64,000 nucleotides of DNA, from the NCBI GenBank assembly GCA_028023455.1, contig JAQFVV010006274.1, forward strand, positions 310,001 through 374,000, read 5' to 3'. Shown here one piece after another: positions 46,295 through 56,740 of the stretch. Numbering within the stretch: position 1 is the stretch's first letter; the number at the start of each line of letters is the position of its first letter. Both the position numbers and the translations under genes were made by a program. The notes beneath the pieces were generated by a model, which ran no database searches, was not told the origin of the DNA, and saw only the letters and a program-made list of their open reading frames with translations. Origin of the DNA: Epiperipatus broadwayi (Eukaryota > Onychophora > Udeonychophora > Euonychophora > Peripatidae).

Positions 46295-49200
46295 CACCTG
46301 GGTCTCTTTTTATGTGGATTTATTTAATGTGATTTTGAAGTTACGCGATTCACGTTTCTCCGCAAGTCGAACTCCGATAATGCGCTATTACTTTAAATAA
46401 TAAATTTCGCACACTTACGTTGAAACAGTAAGGTCTGCTTTGCAGATCTTCGTTTCACCTTTTCTCACCTATTTCCTACCTCATACCTTAGTTTGAACCC
46501 CAATCTATCGTAGTGTGTCTGCAATATGCTTATATACCGAAAATCCCGCCTAATTTTAAACCACGAGTACAATGCTCGTATTATATATATAAGTCATTCC
46601 CAAATAAATAAAAGATTATAGATTATGTATATGTTCACATAATTTTGATTTATTAAAAAGTAGGTTATATAAGTCGTAATTGCACACACACTTGATATGC
46701 ATTTTAAAACATATCAAAATTATAAATTGTTAAAGTTATTTTGTTTGAATCTATTTACAAATATATTACTGTCGTAATATATTTTGATTTAAAATAAAAT
46801 TCATTTAGTAAATAGATTCAAATATTGCAAGTTAAAAGTAAAATAATTTTCGTTTAATTTAATAAAAGTCATTCCAAATATTTCTTTAAAATAAATGAGG
46901 GACAATGGTTTAATTAGTTAATATTATATAAGTTTATCTAAAAACAGCAGATGTCCACTTAAGGAGAAATTAAAACCACATTTATTAATTAATAAAAGTA
47001 ATTTGAATTAAATCTAGTTTGTAATTCGAATGTCGACAGGGAAATTAACAAAAGAAATTAATTAATGTTGAATTCCTTTAGACATTCGGATAGATTTAAT
47101 TTCAGCTGATAAGTCCGATATATTTTTGTAATGCTCCAGGGCAGTTCTATTGTTAAAGTCTACTATAAAAGAAGGGTTTTCTTTTGTTCTCCAGAGTTTG
47201 TATTCTAATGTTTCTAAGAGAAATCATTCTGAGTTCTAGTCTAATAATTTGCTAACCTTGACATGACAGAGTAGAGGCGTTAAGATGGCTATGTCTTCTC
47301 GGAATAGCCGACCACTGCTCCAGACCATCGGAAGCTATCACATAAGGAACCCCGGAACTGCTGCTGCTGCCAAAATATGAACATTTACAGATTTTGCTGT
47401 TAAATTATATAAAAACCAGCCGACCATCAATCTACCTAAAATGCTTCTCCAGAGGTAACCCTAAATTAACCCAAGAGCTCTTGTGATAACTAACATGCTA
47501 TAGCTATTTAAAATTGTTTTTCTTATATTTCACATAACTTCATTATGCATTTCTTTAACGTGTTTAAATATACTCAACATTTTGCTCTCTATCCTTGGGT
47601 TAATATTTTCTATTTATAAAGCTTTCTTTTATTTTATTATGATAATGTGTCAGAATTGTCTTTGACCGAGTGAACTATTCCCTTTATTGAAAGTAAGATG
47701 CCGCTATTAAGGCATATTTTAAATTTATAATTTTCCAATTTTATTATCTAGCAAATCACTCGTTCGAGGGTGATTCTTTTCTTTAATATATATTATAATC
47801 ACATAGTTTAAAATCTACATGTTATTGATTTTAATCTAATATGAGAGTATGTGCGAGGTCAATGATTAAATGTGTCCCCTAATGCATGATTGCGTATATA
47901 AATCTATACTTACTTTTCAAACCCGCAAGCATGCATTTTCCTATTTTAATTACCGTGTTCTACTTTAATTACAATGTTCATCATTGATGTCGAGAATGTG
48001 CGGACCCTTTTAAATGACTTTCTGGGAATTTGATTGGGCATTTCTCTTAATCCAAGTAAAACCCATTCAGTATGTTTTGTATACACTCGTCTCGTATTGC
48101 TGGTAAATGAATTGGTTGTTGAGACCGCTTTGTTTTATTTTCCAAGGATTCTTTACATGACTAAGGCCATTCTCTTCGCCTTTTTGCAGTTTCCAGGCAG
48201 AGTGTGCCCCCAAATGATACACCTGGGAATTAAACGCAATCGTCATCCAGTCGCTAAGTTTTGGCTGTTCATAAAATACTTTCCTACGGGTTAGCGGCGA
48301 TATGCCCTCCGTAATTATTCCGGATCTTCAATATTGTTTTATTTTATATTTATTTTACAAAGCATCCGTGACTTAAACGTGTCACACCCTCCAACTTTAA
48401 TAAATTCATTATCAGCAATACTGACCTCCCAATGCAACTCTATTATTATTATTCTCAAATAAATGCCTTGATCACATTCCACTTTGTTTCTTAGTAAGCT
48501 TTTGTCCGTGCTATTCTCGAAATCAATAAATATTTTATAACACTTAATTTCAAATATTTTCTTAAACTTGTATAATTGCTCAAAGCACCTCGCACATATT
48601 CCTATCTCATCAAGCACATTATCGTAATGCTATTAGCCCGAGGAATAGAATATATCACTTTGCTTTAAAACCCTTTTTGTCATTTATTGAAATATAATGC
48701 CCACAATTATTTAATACGCGTCCCTGTCTCATAAGCAGACAGTGGCGTTATATATATATAAATAAATTTTGTGAAATTATTTAAAACTAAATTTGATCTC
48801 TTATTTTATTTGATTCCTATCACTGTCTCAGTCTATATATATATTTTCTGCATTTCTTTTGTAAATCCATAGACGTTAATTAGCCACTCAAACTTCTTTT
48901 AGTATAGAGTCTTTTGTTTCTCCCTGACCACCAGGCACCGGTCAAAGGTCATACTAGTACTGGCATCAGATGCGTTGTCACGTAGATGGCGCTGTGAAAT
49001 TTGGACTTTAGATTCGAACTTAGTATAGCTAGAAGGCAACCCCTCCTAGAATGTTCAGTTTCGTGTCTGGGGTTTGAATTCTGCAGTGTGTTAGCGAGAT
49101 AGACGATTCTGACTGTCAGAACGTCATATTCAAAGTAATAGCACATTATTGGAATTTGACTTTCATCTTAGTAATTTCAATATTTTCAATGCTTTATAAT

Positions 49201-50000
49201 AGTAAGATTTTATGCAGTAATGAAATTAAAATCATGATTTCCACATTTTATGTATACACACATTAAATTTTACAAGATTATAATGTAAATTTGTTCAAAC
49301 ATTGTGCGTGTTAATTAATTTTGCATTTTAAATCTCATTTTGTTTTTGCTTTTTAAAAAAGAATGTAATCAATTATTAATCATTTAGGGTCTGCAAGTTT
49401 ATTTTTAATTATTTTCTTATTAATGACACTAATCACAAACGTGCTCTTAAATTCCGAGAGCTAAATGGTTGTATGTCTGGATATCGTGAGCTTCATAAAC
49501 AATTAATAAAATCATCATCTCAAAAATTAATTACTAATTACGTTATTACCAGAAAACCATTAATACAACATGAGAGTGAAGTTGGCGCTAGTTGTATTTC
49601 CTCTTGTGAAGAATCTGATTTTTTACCAGTTTGCAAACGAACCTGTTTATCAGCAAGTAGCGATAATAATTAAAACGTGTATAAAAAAATGTCAATTACT
49701 GTAAAGTATGCATAAAAATATATTGTTTTGAATAAAATTAAATATTATAGTTAAAAAAAGTTTGTCTTGTATCAATTTTTTTCAAATTTGAAATTTTTTA
49801 TTAGTCATATTTTATTTCCTTATTTTTTTTTTGCGTGAATTTTAAAGTAATTTTACGTTGGTGCTTCGCTATTACGTGATTTTTGAAAAATCACAGTCCG
49901 TATGCCCCCTTTTCAAGGTAAGTTACGTCTATTTTTGCACGATTTCATTTGCGCGTGTTTTCCGAGGAACCTATCTATCGCATAAAACGAGACCCAGGTG
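46295..50000 (+). mobile_element. TIR transposon, CACCTGGGTCTC family, longest simple copy
   Basis: Ends cacctgggtctc at 46295 and gagacccaggtg at 50000, with TA on both sides (46293-46294 and 50001-50002), inserted within LINE RT. 3,706 bp. The termini share about 12 perfect bp and more imperfect ones (tttttatgtgg against the complement of cataaaac). Two other copies occur at 14678-15844 and 19477-25425. TA target and ends fit Tc1/mariner, pogo/Tigger-like by inference. No DDE domain or DNA-binding domain is readable; the only conserved frame is near the right end (49440-49673). The middle (about 47000-49100) is less AT-rich and unidentified, including an 86-codon frame at 48034-48294. Confidence 0.8.
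49440..49673 (+). pseudogene. Conserved frame near right end of TIR family
   Basis: A 66-codon frame at 49473-49673, MSGYRELHKQLIKSSSQKL then ITNYVITRKPLIQHESE, ending in ASSDNN. The same frame appears in degraded form at 15174-14977 (minus) and 24290-24410 (plus), so it is coding or formerly coding sequence of the family. It stops about 330 bp from the element end, where a transposase C-terminus would fall. I do not recognise a domain. Stops lie directly upstream, so it is a remnant. Confidence 0.5.
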
Positions 50001-50486
50001 TATTTGATATAAAAATTCATATTAAACAAGTATGTAATTCTATATGTAAACAGCATTTCACTCTTTAACAAAAAAAAAAAATTATAAATTTATAGTGTTT
50101 AGCTTTCTGGGTATGCTTTTGATGTTTACAGTCAGATTCATAGCTTTAGTTTGTGTCTAAGCAACTTAATCAAACAGAGTTCAATATATAATACAGATTT
50201 TATAGTGAAATTTTTTAATTTTAATTGGTTAAAAGTGAAAACAAAAACTTCTTGGACTCTGTATTTATAGTATGATGATGATTGTGATACTTTTGCAAGA
50301 TTAAAAATTGATTTACAGAATATTCATTATGTTTTGAATGCAACATATAAAGACTTTTGTTTATCAATTATTGTTTAAAAATCTCAATTTTTTTTATCAA
50401 CACATTGACTAAAGAAAATTCCCCAATAACTTTTAAAAACCTGGATAGTTACCAGTTTGAGAATATAAATCAGTTTAAATATTTTG

Positions 50487-50575
50487 TATGCGGGATTCGA
50501 ACTCAGACTTTAACTAGACCCACCACTCACCAATCTATATCATGTCACTGATACACTTGAACACATATATGTCAA
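50487..50575 (-). promoter_or_regulatory. tRNA-like Pol III promoter segment (A and B boxes)
   Basis: On the minus strand TTGGTGAGTGG resembles an A box (one base short of TGGCNCAGTGG) and, about 30 nt on, GAGTTCGAATCCC is an almost perfect B box (GGTTCGANNCC). Complement of the B box is at 50491-50504. Together they look like a tRNA-derived internal promoter. Not a functional tRNA gene: no acceptor stem pairing is evident. Confidence 0.6.
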
Positions 50576-50584
50576 AAAGATAAA

Positions 50585-50641
50585 TAATCACCTATATACA
50601 TATTTTGTGCTAAACCAGCACTCATCAGTTAGTCCAGATTA
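50585..50641 (-). ncRNA. Hammerhead ribozyme 3, core-mutated
   Basis: Minus strand: TAATCTGGACTAA, core CTGATGA (complement at 50632-50638), stem II GTGCT with loop GGTTT and AGCAC (5 perfect pairs), then AAAA where GAAA is required (G12 changed to A), a short T-AT-G stem III, TA cleavage site, then stem I strand with GATTA pairing distally to TAATC. Stem I near the core pairs poorly. The core match with a perfect stem II between makes chance unlikely, but this copy should be inactive. Confidence 0.6.
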
Positions 50642-50857
50642 CCGTCTCCACACATATATACAATCAGTGCTCAGCTTTATATTAAGATAGCCAATCTTCA
50701 TACTTTAATGGACAGGCTTCAAACTATTCCTACTCATAACTCTTCAGTCTTCCATTTCTTTGAAAATCTGATGATGGAACATTCAAAGCTCCCACTTACA
50801 TTACATATATATATATGCAGGTTTAAGCCTGTATAGTGTATTAATTTAAATATTTTG

Positions 50858-51410
50858 GTAGTTTTATAAGTAGAAAAGTAGATTTAGATATTGAGGTATA
50901 ACACAGACTTCAAAGTGCTGCCATTGCTTTTAACAAGATAAAAGATTACAAGAAAATAATTCCTGCAATTAAATATATAACACTGTTGTTATTTTACCTG
51001 ATTTATTATGGAATTTGAAACATTATATCAATGCATAAAAACAGCTTTAGAAAGGTTTCATTCAAGAATTCTCTATAAAATTTTAAAAATACAGTGGCAA
51101 TATCATAAGACCAATCAACATGCTCTTCAGCTTTTTGGATATGATATTGTAGAATACCTTACTGGAAAATCACATCTTCATTGGATTATGTGAAATAAGT
51201 GACCAATTCAAGTCTTCTTTAAAAAACGGTATTTTATGGTAAACATGAGTATGGATTTTGTAGGGAAAAATAGATTCTATTCACATTATAAGGATTATTG
51301 AAAAGGATTCTAAAGATTTGCAGTATTGTTTCCATTGGTAGGATATAGCAGAGAATAGAATACATTGGTAAACTACATTTAGACATTGTGATGAAGTCTT
51401 TCAAAAAGAA
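50858..51410 (+). pseudogene. LINE ORF2 C-terminal part
   Basis: Frame 51008-51193, MEFETLYQCIKTALERFHSR then ILYKILKIQWQYHKTNQ then HLHWIM, matches the family block ETWTLYQRHIKxLERFHQR, LRxILxIxWQDxVTN, QLRWxGH. Downstream DSKDLQYCFHW and DIAENRIHW with TTFRHCDEVFQKEK match the end motif SLKxxxI, WEDxAxxRxxWR. Stops between blocks. Confidence 0.8.
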
Positions 51411-51419
51411 AAGTTTTTT

Positions 51420-52201
51420 TTTACTAAAGTAATCAAAGGTTAGCATTGTAAAATATCATATCAATAGAAAAATGGACCAGCATATTCTATATATGAATGT
51501 ATTGGGATCACAGATTGGTTATCTAGTTATTGCAAAACTCATTTCTAGAGTATATATTTTTCCTTTTGGAGTTGGAATGGCTATATTTATTTATGAGTTC
51601 TTTGTTAATTATTATTTTATTTATTTACGTAAATCATGCAAGAGGAAAACAATCTTTCAAACATGCACCATTGGTGGTATATGCTTGAACTCACTAGTCA
51701 ATAAGGTTTTAAAAGTGCAGGTGAATCACCTATGCTTAGAATTTATTTTTATATAAACCAACACCTACTGAACATGCTAATTCAGAACTTGCTTCTATTG
51801 TGAGCCTGATAATTCAAATGACAACAATTATTTGTACAAATTTAATTCTATATATCATAGGGAAGAGACACTTTCATATTTAACTACCCACAATTTTGAA
51901 TTATATTAATTTTGAATATCTATACTAAATATATTTGCTATCTATATATGTAAATTATGTGAGAGGGAACCAATCCATGCTCTCTAGTGGTATGAAATAA
52001 TTTTAATTTATTGTGTAATTAATAATATATTCATTTTTTTTAATGATATATTCATGTTATAAAATAAATAATTTATGCAATTTTTTTGTTCTATCAATTA
52101 ACTGTACTTTTTTTTTTTTTTAAAAAGCATTACCTGTATTCCTAGGGTACAAAGTTGATCTGCAATTAGATATTCCCAATATAATTAAATTAAGTTCATT
52201 A
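51420..52201. other. AT-rich non-coding stretch
   Basis: A 94-codon hydrophobic frame at 51472-51756 has no recognised motif and no splice or conservation evidence here. Otherwise nothing seen. Confidence 0.45.
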
Positions 52202-52209
52202 CTTTAGTT

Positions 52210-53726
52210 CAGCGTTTCCCAACCTTTTTTGGCTCGCTTACCACTTGGTAGTACATCACGCTAAATTGTACCACTTCGTAAAAATGATTGTATTTTGTGA
52301 AATTTATTGCGAGTGTGTTATTTTATTTGCATTATAAATATTATAGGGTGACCATGTATTCACATCACAATGAGACAAATTACATTGAAACACGCTTAAA
52401 CGATTATAAACTCACTGAAAATATAAATTCACTGTAACATATATATATATGTGTTTGTTCAAAGTTTCATATTTATCTACTATTTTGTCATATTTCGTTT
52501 ACTAATAAATGGTTTTAATAAAAACACAAAATTATAAAAAACCAATTAATATATTTTATCATAATCAAATATTTTTATAAAATAAATTTAATGAGATCCT
52601 TGTGCTTGTTTCGAAAAACATAATTTTTTGAAATTTGGTTCAAAAGATGTGAGGTATACCCTTAAGTCTACAGCTGCATTCAATTTGTTTCAATACTTTT
52701 TTTTTTTTTAAATATATGAAGAAAAAGCTCTTTCTCTACTAATTTCATACTAGTAAATGGTAATAATAATTTAAGAGCTTTCTCAGAAAGTTGTTCATAA
52801 TCTTTAATGTTTAACCAAAATTAATTAGATTGTGTCGATAATTCTATTAAATTTTCTTTCTCTTTTATTGATAATGATGTAGCTTTTTCTAAATGTTCTT
52901 CATAGAAGGGGTTTGAAATCCACTTATCATTTGTGTTTTCGGGTTTTGCAAAATATTCCATTAAAGACAATTTTAATCCTGTTAAATGTGCTATTATATT
53001 TTCTCGTATATCTTGAGACAGACTAACCTTATTTTCAAACAAAAAATATGTAGAGTTTTGAATACTTTCGGTTGATTGTTTTCAATACACTGCTTCCAAA
53101 AATCTAATTTCTTAATCATATTTTCAATTTTATCATTAACATTAAAGATCGTTATCGAGTTGTTCTGAGGTGTCAAATTTAAGTTATTTATTTGCAAAAA
53201 AATATCAGTTAAATATGCAATCACCTGAATGAAGCCAACCAAAATCATACAATTTCGAAGAAAGATCAAAAGAATTGTCTTCAAAAAAAAACTGTCCTTC
53301 TTGTCTAAATTCGAATAAGCGGGTTATATGGGGATCAATGAATTTTAATAAACAAAGACGATACAATCACAAACAATAACCTGTCACTTGTAAGCGCGGC
53401 GGGGAAGTGAACAAGAGTGCAGCACCATGACAACAGTGGCGGCAATATCTCAAGTTACTAATGGCTAACGGCTAAATTTAAAAATGCACTCCAAAAAAAC
53501 GATATCGATTGCTGGATTTTCGATCATCGACTGTACATATTAACAACTTTACTGTATAATATTATTAATTAAAATAATTTTTATGAATTATAGGAAAAAA
53601 CGTTTCTATGATATTTTTATGATTTGATTTTTTTTATGTCTGCCATTATTGCTTATTTTTCGCGTACCACCAACCAGCAACTCGCGTACCACCAGTGGTA
53701 CGCGTACCACAGGTTGGGAAACGCTG
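52210..53726 (-). mobile_element. hAT DNA transposon remnant (ZBED5/SCAND3-like)
   Basis: The terminal inverted repeats are cagcgtttcccaacctttt at 52210 and the complement aggttgggaaacgctg ending at 53726, with extended subterminal match around ggtacgcg/accac words. The 8-bp target duplication ctttagtt is perfect on both sides (52202-52209 and 53727-53734). 8-bp duplications and CAGxGxTTCCCAACC ends are diagnostic of hAT elements. The 1,517-bp copy keeps part of a transposase on the minus strand and has lost the rest, so it is an internally deleted, inactive copy. Confidence 0.93.
52821..53284 (-). pseudogene. hAT transposase fragment
   Basis: Two overlapping minus-strand frames (53284-52994 and 53042-52821). 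The first reads VIAYLTDIFLQINNLNL, QNNSITIFNVNDKIENMIK and KLDFWKQCIENNQPKVF, matching the block LAYLxDIFxKLNxLNLxLQG, then IFDVNDKIxxFxxKLxxW, of ZBED5/SCAND3/FAM200-type hAT transposases. The second continues MFENKVSLSQDIRENIIAHL, then SNPFYEE, which fits IxxHLxxLxxxFxxYF followed by NPF in the same proteins. One frameshift joins them. The BED zinc finger, first catalytic Asp and C-terminal dimerisation region are absent. Confidence 0.85.
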
Positions 53727-53734
53727 CTTTAGTT

Positions 53735-56700
53735 TGTAAGCTAAAATAGAAATTCTGTTTAAGCACATGAAGAATAGTGGATATTTGCAAATTGTAAAAG
53801 ATTTTCATGTTAGTGCTAAAAATAACTCTTTTGCCACATTCAGATTTTATTCAGTTTGAGATTGCATTCATTACAATAATAACTAATGATTGTTTTTCTT
53901 ATATTTAAAGACAGAATTTGTTTATTTTTTTAAACAAGCTTTTTTTCCTTTAACAATATAAAAATATTTTTCATGCTGCAAAAAGAAAATGACATTTACA
54001 CTAATCATAATTTGTTTAACTTAAAATAATTAAACAAATATATAAGTAAAATATAAAATGAATATTTAAATTATTCTGACAATGCCAAAAATTTTATATT
54101 CTATTGTTTTTTTTAAATGCGGGTAATATCCAAATTTATGGTGAGATATAATAAGCTTTATAGTGTTAAAAAAGCATTATTTGAAAATAAATCAGTATTA
54201 CATACACAGGTTTTTTAAAAGTTGCCATACATAGGAAAAATGGGGAAGTAGAAGCTAAAAAAATTTTCTTTATGTTGGCCATCATTTTCTATACACATAT
54301 ACACAGTCTTCTCTTCCATTCATGGCAAACATGTATCAAAATACTTGTTTTTATGCAAGTAACTTTTGGACACAGTATATTTTGTTGCTATGCACCACCC
54401 CCACCTCAAATGCAATTGAAAAATTGCAACATCTTTTTATCCTATATTTGTAAGATTTCTTATTAAACTATTTAACGTTTCAAATTAAAAAATGTGAGAT
54501 TTTAAAGTTTTTTTATAATTTTTTTTTTGTTTGATATGTTTTAATGGTAAATGGAAATAAGATTTACAATTAATTTCTATCAACTTGATTGTCAAAGCTT
54601 ATTATATTATCAAGGGCATTTCTTTTTCCTTTTCAGTAGTGCCAACTATTGCAAGCTTGATTTACGTTCAGATGATAGAGCAATTTAATTACCATTCCTA
54701 GACCAGTTTTTGGTATTTATTTATGAAGATTTGAGATTATTCTGGAATTAATTCAAATGTGCTTCTGCCATATGCCTTTAAGGTTTTTTTTTCTTTTTTA
54801 GCAATCTCGTAGTTTGAAATTCAGAAAACTAAAGTTTTGAGCCAAATCAATTTTATTTACTACATGGTAGCATAGATTAATACCATAAGTAATTATACAT
54901 TTTAATAACCTCATTTTTCTAAATAGGTAATTCTTTTTAATTGGCTAGTAATATTATTAATAACTCGATATCAGCTAATTTCTCAAAGTTTATGATATTA
55001 ACAAGATCATTTCAACTCTATTTAATATAGCATTATCTATTGGTTCTAGTATTGAATCCAAAGTCAGGAATGGGGAGTAAATTGCATTACCAGTTCATAA
55101 CCAATGATAATTCAAGACTGTAATAGATGGTGGGAGAACAGAGAGAAAAAAAAATGCTCTTGAATTTTTTTTAATGATTGCATAAATGACATTTTTTCTA
55201 GATATGCTCTTTTATTTTTATGTTTATGTTCTTACATCATACTTATATACACCTTGTTTTTTTCCTTCTTTAAGCACATTAGGAAAATTGTTGGAGGGGT
55301 CAAGAAAATTTAATTTAATAAATTAAAAAAAAAAGGAACTAAACAAAAAAATCAAACAAACATTAATATACAATAAGGTCTGATGCAGCAAATTAATTGG
55401 TCAGAAGGTTATTAGTATATCATCCATTTGTTATTGCTTACATTGAAATTTTTGGAGGTAATTCATTCCAGACCCAAAAACCTAGGACTGAGAACAATCA
55501 TTTAAGCAGAAAAAATGATACAAAATCAAAAATGTAAATTTAAAAATTCATATAAAATTAATTCCTGTACATATTAAGTTAGATATTATTGGAAATTAAA
55601 ATTAAATTTTTAAAAGCATAAAATAATAATGTAAACAAACTTATATACTAGAATAAAAATTCACAGGTCATTGATTTCAGAATTTTTGTTTTCTTGCTAG
55701 GAAATTATTATTTTTTTTTAAAATTCCTCAATATGTAGTTTAACAATGATCATATTTGAGCTAGCATCTTCAGAATTTTTGTTTTCTTGCTAGAAAATTA
55801 TTATTTTTAAATTCTTCAAGATGTAGTTTAACAATGATCATATGTGTGCTAGCATCTTCACCATATCTTATGGCACTATGATTCCAGTTCTTTTTCTGAA
55901 TCTGGAAAACCTTATTTTTCTAGTAATAAACTTCACAGAAAGAGCACTGAAGCTATAAATCAATTGTTAAGTTTTTTTTTTTTTTACAAATAATTACCTC
56001 AATAACTTGGCATCTGTCATTTAGTTTTGAATAATCCACATTAGCAAAATGATTTTTATTTGGTCCATGATGTTATAATGTAAACTGCTTACTTTTGGAA
56101 ATCTTTTTTATTCTCTGTAAAATTTTTATATTACTTCTTATTTTTCAAAATGATGTAAGTAGTTGATTTTTTTTACTATATTCAGAATTTAAATCAGGTC
56201 ATTTTACTAAGTTCTATTTTAGAAATAGTCTTTTTCTCCACTTCATTCTTAATTAATTTTTGACTATTTTTTTTTTGGCTTATCATTAAAATCAATGTTT
56301 GTATATGTTACAAAAAGAATTTAAAAAAAATCTAGTATAAATGAATAAATGATAGAGAAAAATTAAATGTAATAATGATCACAAAATATATCAAAAGTAT
56401 CTGATACTTTATTCAAAGTTGAACTATTAAATTATTCATGGTTATTATGTGAACTACAGGCCTAAATTGTAACATTGGTTATTTCAATCAGTATCTATTA
56501 CTAATATAGTGATTTCTTGTTTAGAATTTGATTTCAGCCATTTTATTATTATAAATTCACTTCAAAATCATTATTATTTTGACAATATTAATCCACTTTT
56601 TACTACTGGTAATTTAACTACATTATGTTTAACTTTTAGATTGCTTCCATTTTTTTTTTAGTATAAGTTTTACTTCAAAACTATTATTATTGTTTTTTTT

Positions 56701-56740
56701 GTCATCAACATTTATCAGTTTTCAAATTCTGTGTTATGCC
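53735..56740. other. AT-rich non-coding stretch
   Basis: No gene or element recognised. It holds a 93-bp tandem duplication (55677-55859). Confidence 0.5.
55677..55859 (+). repeat. 93-bp tandem duplication
   Basis: Two copies starting tcagaatttttgttttcttg at 55677 and 55770, each ending ctagcatct, with small gaps in the T run. Not coding. Confidence 0.9.

Larger units (their letters stand above)
50474..50857 (-). mobile_element. Hammerhead/tRNA-like SINE or retrozyme insertion
   Basis: A 358-bp insertion (50487-50844) flanked by the 13-bp direct repeat tttaaatattttg (50474-50486 and 50845-50857), within LINE ORF2 coding. On the minus strand it has about 200 bp of unknown body, then a hammerhead-like core (50641-50585), then a tRNA-like segment with A-box-like and B-box sequences ending at 50487. 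In ordinary SINEs the tRNA-like head is at the 5' end; here it is at the 3' end. No poly-A tail. No coding. Confidence 0.75.
44600..51415 (+). mobile_element. APE-type LINE relic, split by two later insertions
   Basis: Collinear pieces of one ORF2 on the plus strand: endonuclease 44640-45060, linker and RT start 45240-46290, RT continued 50003-50486, and C-terminus 50858-51410. A 3.7-kb TIR element (46295-50000) and a 358-bp hammerhead/tRNA-like element (50487-50844) interrupt it, each with a clean target duplication. Sequence blocks continue across both gaps, for instance RDGIKRSVITTVGKFG before and FDIKIHIKQVC after the first. This is the family whose animal copies read TDMIFxxRQLQEKCREQ and GVKQGCVLAPTLF; I do not assign a clade. 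Confidence 0.82.

Noticed and set aside
48034-48294. 86-codon frame in the 3.7-kb TIR element as its transposase
   Set aside because: No DDE or DNA-binding motif, and it is not found in the other two copies.
50760-50790. tctgatgatgg within the hammerhead/tRNA-like element as a second ribozyme
   Set aside because: No GAAA and no stem II at the right distance.
51472-51756. 94-codon hydrophobic frame as a membrane-protein gene
   Set aside because: AT-rich codons give hydrophobic residues by chance. No motif, splice sites or homologue that I recognise.
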